IMG/VR virus record: IMGVR_UViG_3300025379_000100
Location: 1-20,188 of that record
From: a virus
Direction: 5' to 3' (one strand)
Length of the DNA stretch: 20,188 nucleotides
Shown: positions 15,111-20,188 of the stretch, piece after piece
How positions within the stretch are numbered: position 1 is the first letter of the stretch
How the letters are laid out: every line of letters starts with the position of its first letter
Made by a program: the position numbers and the translations under genes
Notes under the pieces: model-generated
The model's input: the letters and a program-made list of their open reading frames with translations, nothing else
The model's database searches: none
What the model was told of the DNA's origin: nothing

Positions 15111-16295
15111 TTATGCCGCTTCTTTAACTTCTTCGTAGTAAGCGTATTCGCCGAATGGAGGCACAATCTTGTCATTACCGTGGATAATGAATACTGTATC
15201 ACAGTAGTTTTCATCACCCCAACTACCCCAGGGATAACCGTCAGTGAACATGATAAACTTTTTAGGTTGAATATCGTGTTCCTTCATGTAATCCCAGTTG
15301 GCATCAAACTCAGTGCCACCGCCGCCCATTGGTTCGTAGTAATCAAACTCGTCTAAATTGTAACCATCAAAGTCAGCTTCATTATAAACTTTAGTATCAA
15401 AGCACCATACTTTAATTTTAAAGTCTCTGTACTCTTCCATGATGCCTTTAATCTCGGATAAGAAATCTTTAGCCTGTTCATCTCCAATTGATCCTGACAT
15501 ATCAATTGCTACACAAATATCAATAGTTTCTTGGAATTGTTGACCTGGTAGCACAGCGTTCATATGCCAACCCTTACGGTTAGGACGCATAAATGAGTAA
15601 TCATTCTTAATAGTGCTTTGTATTTGTTGACGTAGTATTTCACGCCAGTTCATCTTAGGCTCTGTCAATTCTTTAATCATGCGCTGTACACTAGCAGGAG
15701 TGTTACCAGCACCCGCGGCCTGTGCGGCTTGCATAGTAGCTTCACGCATCTCGTCTCGGATTTGTTTTAGTTCTTCTTTAGAGTATTTTGGTTTACCATC
15801 TTTGCCATCTTCTCCCCAATCAATGTGATCATCCAACAATTGACCAAGTGCGTTAAGTTCTTCTTCGTCCATTTCGTCGAAGATTTTGTCGTAAACTTCC
15901 TCAGCACCCATACCATAGTATTTGGCATCGTGGAAGATTTTGATACCATCAATATTATGATCACCAATACGGTCACGAACTAATTGTCCGTTCACACAAT
16001 AGTCTGCGGCAATATTAAAAATTCGTGGGTTACGGGTTTCACGCCGTCCCATGTGATCAAACACATTATGCAAAATTTCATGTGCAATAACAAATTCTAC
16101 TTGTTTAACGCTAAGAGGTTCAAAAAATTCTCGATTAAAGTAAATGACACGGCCGTCTGTAGCAGCCGTGGTCATCCATTCAGATCCTTCTTGGATTTTA
16201 AGACGAGTTGCCAAATTACCAAAAAACGGATGGCGAAGTAGTAATCCTACTCGTGCTACGATAATTTTATCAATAATTGGATCTGTATGTGACAT
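15111..16295 (-). CDS. DUF2201-like metallopeptidase/VWA protein, partner of the MoxR ATPase
   Basis: 394 residues with two domains. The N-terminal part carries a zincin-like site AHEILHNVFDH (H72, E73, H76) followed by NIAADYCVN (residues 94-102), the layout of the DUF2201 putative metallopeptidase domain. An acidic and helical linker (about 140-225) follows. The C-terminal half is a VWA-like domain with a full MIDAS: DMSGS (D265, S267, S269), Thr in GGGGTEFD (T328) and FTDG (D352). In cells such proteins pair with MoxR AAA+ ATPases, which remodel or activate targets and often insert metals; CobT, partner of CobS, also has a VWA domain. The ATPase gene is immediately upstream in the same direction. 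It has its own sigma70-like promoter with an internal hairpin, and a CAGGAG site before ATG. Substrate is unknown. Confidence 0.87.
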   Translation of the reverse strand: MSHTDPIIDKIIVARVGLLLRHPFFGNLATRLKIQEGSEWMTTAATDGRVIYFNREFFEPLSVKQVEFVIAHEILHNVFDHMGRRETRNPRIFNIAADYCVNGQLVRDRIGDHNIDGIKIFHDAKYYGMGAEEVYDKIFDEMDEEELNALGQLLDDHIDWGEDGKDGKPKYSKEELKQIRDEMREATMQAAQAAGAGNTPASVQRMIKELTEPKMNWREILRQQIQSTIKNDYSFMRPNRKGWHMNAVLPGQQFQETIDICVAIDMSGSIGDEQAKDFLSEIKGIMEEYRDFKIKVWCFDTKVYNEADFDGYNLDEFDYYEPMGGGGTEFDANWDYMKEHDIQPKKFIMFTDGYPWGSWGDENYCDTVFIIHGNDKIVPPFGEYAYYEEVKEAA

Positions 16296-16322
16296 TTAAA
16301 CTCCTGTTTTGCTATAGTATAT

Positions 16323-16351
16323 ATTATAACACCACCCGAAGGTGGTGTCAA
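16323..16351 (-). promoter_or_regulatory. Sigma70-like promoter for the VWA gene with a hairpin spacer
   Basis: On the minus strand TTGACA (16351-16346) and TATAAT (16328-16323) are separated by exactly 17 nt, a full-consensus promoter, 27 nt before the ATG at 16295. The spacer plus the last three bases of the -35 box are one perfect inverted repeat. It lies right after the ATPase stop codon, so the VWA gene can be transcribed on its own or by read-through. Confidence 0.78.
16329..16348 (-). repeat. Perfect 8-bp hairpin with UUCG tetraloop in a promoter spacer
   Basis: Minus strand reads ACACCACC, TTCG, GGTGGTGT: an uninterrupted 8-bp stem closed by C(UUCG)G, an exceptionally stable tetraloop frequent in T4-type phage intercistronic hairpins. 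It starts 19 nt after the ATPase stop. No U-run follows (TATAATATAT comes next), so it is not a standard intrinsic terminator. It could be an mRNA 3'-end stabiliser, a processing site or a DNA operator. Confidence 0.9.
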
Positions 16352-16367
16352 ATAGCTTTAAATCCAA

Positions 16368-17459
16368 TTACTTTTCAGTAGCTTGTGCAATGTATTTGCC
16401 ATATTTGGCATGGAAATCATCAAAGCATTTGATTTCATCTGGATCCAATGGCAACTTGTAAGTACTTAAAGCCAATTTTGTACCCATGATAACCAATTCT
16501 GTTTCAAAGTTATTCATCATAAATTCGAAAAAGCAATTAACTTGATCATTCCAATTTTTGGCATTCTTCTCGCAAGCATCTTTCAACTCGTAACACAATG
16601 ACACAGTCAAACTGTACATAGCTGAGATTTCTTTTGAATCCATTTTCTTGACTTTGCCGCCCAAAATATCTGTAGGATTAGGCATTTTGCTAGCATGTTT
16701 ACGGTGAGCCATGAACTTAATAGCAAGACCTTCACCAACAGAACCGGATACCAAGTCAGTTAATGTATCTGCATCGGTATCGTCGTCATGCAATAACTCA
16801 GATACGAAACTCCAAGAGCGTGGAGTAGCAAATGCACGTGAACTAGACTTTGGATCAAAGTCGTACAAATCTTTCTTGCTAAAGCTCAAGAAGCCAACTA
16901 CGTCTTTATGGATACGATTTTCAGCGGCCCACTCAAAGTAGTCATCCCAGTCAACAGTCATTTCCAAGTGAACAAAACGATTTGCCAACGGAGCAGGCAT
17001 ACGGAATGTAACACCTTTGTCAGTTTCACGGTTACCAGCCGCAACAATTACAACATTGTCTGGCAATGTATATGCACCAACTTTACGGTTGAGAATAAGT
17101 TGATAGGCAGCCGCTTGCACACTGGGTGCGGCGCTGTTCATCTCATCCAAGAACAAGATGATACTTTTATACTTGCTAGCCAAATCTGCACTTGGCAATT
17201 CTGCTGGTGGCGCCCAACGCATAGTGCCATCATTAGAATCAAAATATGGAATACCTTTAATGTCAGTAGGTTCCCAAAGGCTCAAACGAACGTCAATTAC
17301 ATGTGCTTCAGATTCAGCACCAAGTTGTTTGATAATATCTGACTTGCCAATTCCGGGAGGACCCCAAAGGAAGATTGGACGTTTGTTTTTAAAAGCCTTA
17401 CGCAAAGACTTTTTAGCGCCGCTAGGGCCAACTGTGCGACTGACGATTTCGGATGCCAT
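16368..17459 (-). CDS. MoxR-like AAA+ ATPase (CobS-like of T4-like phages)
   Basis: 363 residues with one AAA+ domain: Walker A GPPGIGKS (33-40), a MoxR-type DIKGIPYF insertion (66-73), Walker B ILFLDE (101-106), sensor-1 Asn in AAGN (143) and an arginine in LANRFVH (R161) at the arginine-finger position. A C-terminal helical part follows. Cyanophage homologues are usually annotated cobS after the cobaltochelatase subunit; the same fold also describes MoxR chaperones, and the adjacent DUF2201/VWA gene argues for a MoxR-VWA pair rather than cobalamin synthesis. It is predicted to form an ATP-driven ring acting on the VWA partner and its client. AGGA sits before the ATG, and a strong sigma70-like promoter lies upstream. 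All catalytic residues are intact. Confidence 0.9.
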   Translation of the reverse strand: MASEIVSRTVGPSGAKKSLRKAFKNKRPIFLWGPPGIGKSDIIKQLGAESEAHVIDVRLSLWEPTDIKGIPYFDSNDGTMRWAPPAELPSADLASKYKSIILFLDEMNSAAPSVQAAAYQLILNRKVGAYTLPDNVVIVAAGNRETDKGVTFRMPAPLANRFVHLEMTVDWDDYFEWAAENRIHKDVVGFLSFSKKDLYDFDPKSSSRAFATPRSWSFVSELLHDDDTDADTLTDLVSGSVGEGLAIKFMAHRKHASKMPNPTDILGGKVKKMDSKEISAMYSLTVSLCYELKDACEKNAKNWNDQVNCFFEFMMNNFETELVIMGTKLALSTYKLPLDPDEIKCFDDFHAKYGKYIAQATEK

Positions 17460-17515
17460 CTTGTTTCCTATCTTAGTTAAAAAAATACGTTGTTGAATTA
17501 ACTCTGTATGTATAT

Positions 17516-17544
17516 ATTATACAGGCTTAGTTGCAGACAGTCAA
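17516..17544 (-). promoter_or_regulatory. Sigma70-like promoter for the ATPase operon
   Basis: Minus strand TTGACT (17544-17539), a 17-nt spacer and TATAAT (17521-17516), 56 nt before the ATG at 17459, lie in the 95-nt gap after the upstream gene. The -10 box and following bases form TATAATATATAC, identical over 12 nt to the promoter of the VWA gene. It probably starts early transcription of the ATPase-to-thyX operon. Confidence 0.75.
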
Positions 17545-17554
17545 CACTTATTTT

Positions 17555-17962
17555 TTATTTTTTGTCAGTATTGGCTAATTCTTTTTGTCGTTCGTTCATG
17601 GCTTTTATCAAACCAAATTTTCTAATGTCGTCAGAAAACAACATTAGCTCAAAACTCTTACGTTCAGAAAAGACAGTGATTGACATTGGAGTAAGATAAT
17701 ATGGACAGTCTACATATCTCTCCAAAAATATGATTGTTTGGGGACTAAGTTCAATAGGTTCAGTAAATGGAATCTCGTACTCTTTTAAGTCCAATTCTTT
17801 TACCAAAAACTCGTAACCATCGTCGCTAAGTCTAAAAGCATCATCTTTGCCAACTCTTGTACTTTGCCACCATTTGCGGCCAAACAGTTTTAAATTGGCA
17901 TCGTCTGTACTTTTGCCCCACTGCTGTAGGAAAATTTTGGTTAGGGTATTTCTAGATATCAT
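17555..17962 (-). CDS. Conserved phage hypothetical protein, 135 residues
   Basis: The protein reads NTLTKIFLQQWGKSTDDANL, FGRKWWQSTRVGKDDAFRLS, DDGYEFLVKELDLKEYEIPF, then LSPQTIIFLERYVDCPYYLT, ITVFSERKSFELMLFSDDIR. The first half looks like a winged-helix-type or small alpha/beta fold and the second like a helix followed by a strand. It resembles a family in marine T4-like phages; no function is known to me and no active-site motif is visible. The ATG overlaps the stop of the preceding gene (ATGA). The C-terminus is charged and helical (NERQKELANTDKK). Confidence 0.8.
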   Translation of the reverse strand: MISRNTLTKIFLQQWGKSTDDANLKLFGRKWWQSTRVGKDDAFRLSDDGYEFLVKELDLKEYEIPFTEPIELSPQTIIFLERYVDCPYYLTPMSITVFSERKSFELMLFSDDIRKFGLIKAMNERQKELANTDKK

Positions 17963-18243
17963 TTCACGATAGTGCCAGCAGTTAACATAACTACTTGGAA
18001 ATCAGTAGTTCCAAAAGTTAAGTTAAGTTTTTTGGCAAGATTGTGAGCATGGCCAGGATTACTGAATGATACTTTTTTATATTTAGGACCTGGGTAAGAA
18101 GTAAGACTATTAAAGCTCTTTAAATTAAAAGGCTCATTCTTGTAGAATACTGCCCAGATGGCTTCAGATTCCAGAATTTGTTCTGATTTATAATTTTGCT
18201 TGTTAGTGTACTCAAGCAAGACTTTTGGTTTTGGGCGACTCAT
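17959..18243 (-). CDS. Small conserved phage protein of unknown function
   Basis: 94 residues from ATG 18243 (MSRPKPKVLLEYTNKQNYKS), preceded by GAGGA; the open frame continues to 18303, but that start would overlap the preceding gene by 26 nt and has no good ribosome-binding site. Conserved-looking blocks are ESEAIWAVFYKNEPFNLK, PGPKYKKVSFSNPGHAHNLA and a C-terminal FQVVMLTAGTIV strand. SNPGHAHNLAKKLN is reminiscent of small proteins near the nuclease genes of marine T4-like phages. Function is unknown. A GATAAATA late-promoter-like motif lies 25 nt upstream. Confidence 0.78.
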   Translation of the reverse strand: MSRPKPKVLLEYTNKQNYKSEQILESEAIWAVFYKNEPFNLKSFNSLTSYPGPKYKKVSFSNPGHAHNLAKKLNLTFGTTDFQVVMLTAGTIVK

Positions 18244-18268
18244 TGCGTATCCTCGAAATATACGCATA

Positions 18269-18276
18269 TATTTATC
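18269..18276 (-). promoter_or_regulatory. Late-promoter-like GATAAATA
   Basis: Minus-strand GATAAATA (one mismatch from the T4 late consensus TATAAATA) lies 25 nt before the ATG at 18243, partly overlapping the stop region of the preceding gene. The same octamer occurs at 19038-19045. AT-rich sequence makes chance matches likely. Confidence 0.3.
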
Positions 18277-18277
18277 C

Positions 18278-18523
18278 TTAATTCTCCCGAAACGCCCCGC
18301 CATCCATAGTTATAGTAATTACTTCATTATCTGTGGTTGTTTTAAGTTTTAATAACAATTCATTGTAGTCTTGAAGAAGCTTGTCTTGTATTTCATTAAG
18401 TGCCAAAGACAGCAATCTTGCCTGCTGAATAGTCATTTTAACTTCTTTACTTTGACTCAACTCAGCAGCACGAAGTTGCTGAGTGAATTGTGTAATAGGC
18501 GATAGATTAATCTGATTTTGCAT
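18278..18523 (-). CDS. Small coiled-coil hypothetical protein
   Basis: 81 residues from ATG 18523 (MQNQINLSPITQFTQQLRAA); a TTG at 18529 is in frame but less likely. It is nearly all helical: ELSQSKEVKMTIQQARLLSL, ALNEIQDKLLQDYNELLLKL, consistent with a coiled coil, then TDNEVITITMDGGAF. No family is recognised. The start lies inside the last codons of the preceding gene (17-nt overlap), suggesting translational coupling; the ribosome-binding site is weak (ACAGGT). Confidence 0.75.
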   Translation of the reverse strand: MQNQINLSPITQFTQQLRAAELSQSKEVKMTIQQARLLSLALNEIQDKLLQDYNELLLKLKTTTDNEVITITMDGGAFREN

Positions 18524-18986
18524 TAGCAAGTACCTGTTTCATTTCAAACTCAGTTTTAAATGGTCCTTTGAATTCATTACGTTCGAGTGTAATGACTTTA
18601 GGACAAAAACTTTTAACCCAACCTTTGTTGAATTTGATAACATAGTAGCCTGCACAATACAAACTCTTACTGGCATTGCTTTTGGTAAACAATGGTAATT
18701 TACGTCTTACATCATACATAGCATTGTATGGTTTAACACTTGTAGCAAAACCGTGGCATTCGTTTAGGTCGGCTGGTGTAACTTTAACTTTAGGACTATT
18801 TAGGAAAAATCCTTCTCCAAACTGTTTAGTTAGGTCCTGTTTTTTGTTAAACATAACTTCGCCTGTAGTACTACTCAGTACGAATTTATTGTTTTCTTTT
18901 TTGTGTAATGTTGCGACTTTAGAACCATCTTGTTCTACAATCCAAAATTTACCATCCACAATTGGCTTGGCGTATATAACTGTCAT
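18507..18986 (-). CDS. Conserved phage hypothetical protein, 159 residues
   Basis: A strong AAGGAGA precedes the ATG. The protein reads VIYAKPIVDGKFWIVEQDGS, KVATLHKKENNKFVLSSTTG, FGEGFFLNSPKVKVTPADLN, ECHGFATSVKPYNAMYDVRR, KLPLFTKSNASKSLYCAGYY, then FNKGWVKSFCPKVITLERNE, a basic, beta-rich protein with three cysteines. The pattern resembles a family found in cyanophage-like T4 viruses near the RNase H gene; function is unknown. The 61-nt gap upstream holds a GC-rich hairpin and a late-promoter-like octamer, so this gene may have its own regulation. Confidence 0.78.
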   Translation of the reverse strand: MTVIYAKPIVDGKFWIVEQDGSKVATLHKKENNKFVLSSTTGEVMFNKKQDLTKQFGEGFFLNSPKVKVTPADLNECHGFATSVKPYNAMYDVRRKLPLFTKSNASKSLYCAGYYVIKFNKGWVKSFCPKVITLERNEFKGPFKTEFEMKQVLANAKSD

Positions 18987-19002
18987 ATTTTTCTCCTTAA
19001 TA

Positions 19003-19031
19003 TTACTTGGGCCCTGACGGCACCCGAGTAA
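19003..19031 (-). promoter_or_regulatory. GC-rich imperfect hairpin in the leader of the 159-residue gene
   Basis: Minus strand 5' arm TTACTCGGG and 3' arm CCCAAGTAA pair over 8 of 9 positions (one C-A mismatch), with possible further CC/GG pairing inside. It ends 16 nt before the ATG at 18986, just upstream of AAGGAG, and follows a GATAAATA motif. It stands out in AT-rich surroundings. No U-run follows, so an mRNA 5'-end stabiliser or leader element is more likely than a terminator. Confidence 0.55.
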
Positions 19032-19037
19032 TGTACG

Positions 19038-19045
19038 TATTTATC
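19038..19045 (-). promoter_or_regulatory. Late-promoter-like GATAAATA
   Basis: Minus-strand GATAAATAC shares ATAAATAC with the perfect late motif at 2740-2748. It lies just after the end of the acidic protein gene (overlapping at its stop) and 51 nt before the next ATG, with the hairpin between. Tentative. Confidence 0.35.
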
Positions 19046-19047
19046 TC

Positions 19048-19551
19048 TCATTCTTCTGCGAAATCTATGACATTGCCGTCAGCATCTGCACAGATAATAC
19101 GAACAGTATCGCCTGCTTCATTTTTAATTTCGATTGGTCCCCAAACCCACCATTCTGTGTCATTTTGGTACCATGGATCGTCTTCGCGTTCTTCTAATTC
19201 ATAGATGCTATTTTCATCTATGAATTCTTGAATCTCTTCTTCTTCCTCTTCGTTAAGTCCTTCGATCTCAACATCATACCAACAACCGCCGTCATACATT
19301 TCGTTAAGATCGACACTTTCGATATTATTGACTTCACAGTCGCACATATTGATACTGTCTTTCTTGCCATCTCCACCTGGTACTTCTACAAACTCGAACT
19401 CGGGAGGATTGTCGTCTGTAGTTTCTACAGTCCATTCGCCATAACGGAAACCATTAACAACCGTAATTTTACCATCACCATTCTTTTGAGACCAATACTC
19501 ATTTTCTTGACAAGATTTTTTATAATATGTACTAATAGTCCAAGTTGCCAT
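19048..19551 (-). CDS. Very acidic conserved phage protein, 167 residues
   Basis: By my count 46 Asp/Glu against 10 Lys/Arg, including a run of six Glu (LNEEEEEEIQEFIDEN). The start MATWTISTYYKKSCQENEYW is reminiscent of a protein family in T4-like cyanophages. Tryptophan-rich phrases (DGGCWYDVEIEG, DPWYQNDTEWWVWGP) and four cysteines, with MCDCEV in the middle, suggest a folded domain rather than a disordered tail. Such charge is typical of DNA-mimic or nucleic-acid-protein inhibitors, but no known family is recognised. The ATG follows an AAGGA site in a 10-nt gap after the preceding gene, in the nuclease cluster. Confidence 0.8.
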   Translation of the reverse strand: MATWTISTYYKKSCQENEYWSQKNGDGKITVVNGFRYGEWTVETTDDNPPEFEFVEVPGGDGKKDSINMCDCEVNNIESVDLNEMYDGGCWYDVEIEGLNEEEEEEIQEFIDENSIYELEEREDDPWYQNDTEWWVWGPIEIKNEAGDTVRIICADADGNVIDFAEE

Positions 19552-19561
19552 GATTTATTCC

Positions 19562-19753
19562 TTAATTATCCAAATCCATTGTGTTGTATTCTTTGATCAA
19601 CACAATTAATTCTTCTTCTGTGTTGCAGACCGTTTTAGTAGTCTTCCAATCTTCTTTCTTGTCACGTCCACCAATTTCCACCATCCATGCGTTGTCGTAA
19701 CGATTGATTGTAATCGATTCATTTACTTTTGCTAATTTGTTTAATTTTGCCAT
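19562..19753 (-). CDS. Small hypothetical protein, 63 residues
   Basis: MAKLNKLAKVNESITINRYD, then AWMVEIGGRDKKEDWKTTKT and a helical TEEELIVLIKEYNTM. It looks like a compact alpha/beta domain with a strand pair and one helix. GAGG lies before the ATG, which begins 1 nt after the stop of the RNase H gene. No family is recognised, but spacing, start site and coding direction support a real gene. Confidence 0.75.
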   Translation of the reverse strand: MAKLNKLAKVNESITINRYDNAWMVEIGGRDKKEDWKTTKTVCNTEEELIVLIKEYNTMDLDN

Positions 19754-19754
19754 T

Positions 19755-20188
19755 TTAATCCTCTAGTTGAATATATGTTGTTGGGTATTTTGCTTGGAAA
19801 GGTTCTGCATAAGATTGTATGTTGTCTGCAATCTTTTTCATATCCCATGCATTACAGAATTTTAGCATACGAATACCTACTTGATCTACTGCTTTAGGTA
19901 CCGCATTAGCTGTAATTGTTTCTTGAATCTTTTCTTTAATATCTGCGGGCTGTGCTGTTAAATCACATAACTGTACATTACGCTGATAGTCTTCTAACAC
20001 ACGATGTTCTTGTCCATTGTGGTCGACCCACCTCTGAAGCATGAGATTGTTCCACGCATATCCGCGGCTTTTACGGTCTTCGAACGCTTCAGTAAGACCA
20101 ACTTTGTTTTTAGAACCTTTAGTACGCACACCTGGATACGCCGAGAAGACATTATCACTGGTATCACCACGCATACATTTCTCGAACA
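19755..20188 (-). CDS. rnh: Phage RNase H / 5'-3' flap exonuclease, C-terminal part (5' truncated by window edge)
   Basis: The frame is open to the window edge (FEKC precedes the Met at 20174), so the N-terminal half is missing; about 143 residues are visible, against ~305 for T4 RNase H. RGDTSDNVFSAYPGV matches the FEN-family GDxxDN block that carries two metal-binding aspartates and leads into the helix-turn-helix DNA-binding loop (VRTKGSKNKVGLTEAFED). The later VLEDYQRNVQLCDLTAQPAD matches the T4 RNase H pattern of a C-terminal helix with a 'LIDL' type strand. In the family it removes RNA primers and flaps from lagging strands during phage replication. The gene symbol is by family resemblance only. 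Confidence 0.85.
   Translation of the reverse strand, partial: FEKCMRGDTSDNVFSAYPGVRTKGSKNKVGLTEAFEDRKSRGYAWNNLMLQRWVDHNGQEHRVLEDYQRNVQLCDLTAQPADIKEKIQETITANAVPKAVDQVGIRMLKFCNAWDMKKIADNIQSYAEPFQAKYPTTYIQLED

Noticed and set aside
15111-15217. Longer N-terminus for the 95-residue CPH protein
   Set aside because: This part overlaps the conserved end of the VWA gene in another frame; the ATG at 15109 fits the usual 1-nt spacing.
16329-16348. Intrinsic terminator after the ATPase gene
   Set aside because: The stem is strong, but the following bases are TATAATATAT, not a U-run, and they form a -10 box, so it is listed as a hairpin and not as a terminator.
16368-17459. Cobalamin biosynthesis function for the ATPase
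   Set aside because: The common annotation cobS rests on fold similarity; no other cobalamin genes are present and the neighbour is a DUF2201-type VWA protein, so only the MoxR-like call is kept.
14822-17962. Homology between the 95-residue CPH protein and the 135-residue protein (SPxTI phrases)
   Set aside because: Similarity is limited to a few residues and the order of other elements differs; too weak to claim.

Overview
This window looks like part of the genome of a T4-like marine myovirus, of the kind that infects cyanobacteria, SAR11 or other oceanic bacteria. The evidence is tightly packed AT-rich genes with 1-nt gaps or ATGA overlaps, tail-collar and 'ENFANTTQP' fibre proteins, a flavin-dependent thymidylate synthase (ThyX), a phage RNase H/FEN-type nuclease, a MoxR-like ATPase (usually annotated CobS in cyanophages) and small hypotheticals familiar from marine T4-like phages. 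The host cannot be fixed from the sequence. No tRNA, integrase, insertion sequence or CRISPR array was seen.

Layout. Plus strand, 2 to 12910: a virion-surface module. It holds a 5'-truncated collar fibre protein, two paralogous fibre proteins sharing an N-terminal module, and a 1036-residue protein with seven Ig-like repeats and proline tracts, including six tandem PPPPA units. Then come two adjacent, divergent 2OG-Fe(II) prolyl-4-hydroxylase-like oxygenases, a small hypothetical behind a sigma70-like promoter, and four glycosyltransferase-like genes in two paralogous pairs with one hypothetical between them. Minus strand, 20188 down to 12903: a nuclease and small-gene cluster (partial RNase H and six small genes), then an operon starting with a MoxR-type AAA+ ATPase and a metallopeptidase/VWA (DUF2201-like) partner, three or four conserved phage hypotheticals, and thyX. 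The two blocks converge at 12903-12910, where the stop-codon ends overlap by 8 bp with no terminator between them.

Most interesting reading. The gene order proline-tract fibre, prolyl hydroxylase, prolyl hydroxylase, glycosyltransferases suggests, as inference, that the phage builds a hydroxyproline-rich, possibly glycosylated surface fibre resembling plant extensins or arabinogalactan proteins. A second notable system is the phage MoxR ATPase/DUF2201-VWA pair. Its second gene has a sigma70-like promoter (TTGACA, 17 nt, TATAAT) whose whole spacer is a perfect 8-bp hairpin with a UUCG tetraloop.

Regulation. Three sigma70-like promoters are seen (before 8695, 16295 and 17459); the last two share the 12-mer TATAATATATAC. 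T4-late-like TATAAATA or one-mismatch variants precede the fibre genes at 2770 and 4327 and two minus-strand genes. This suggests both early and late transcription in the window.
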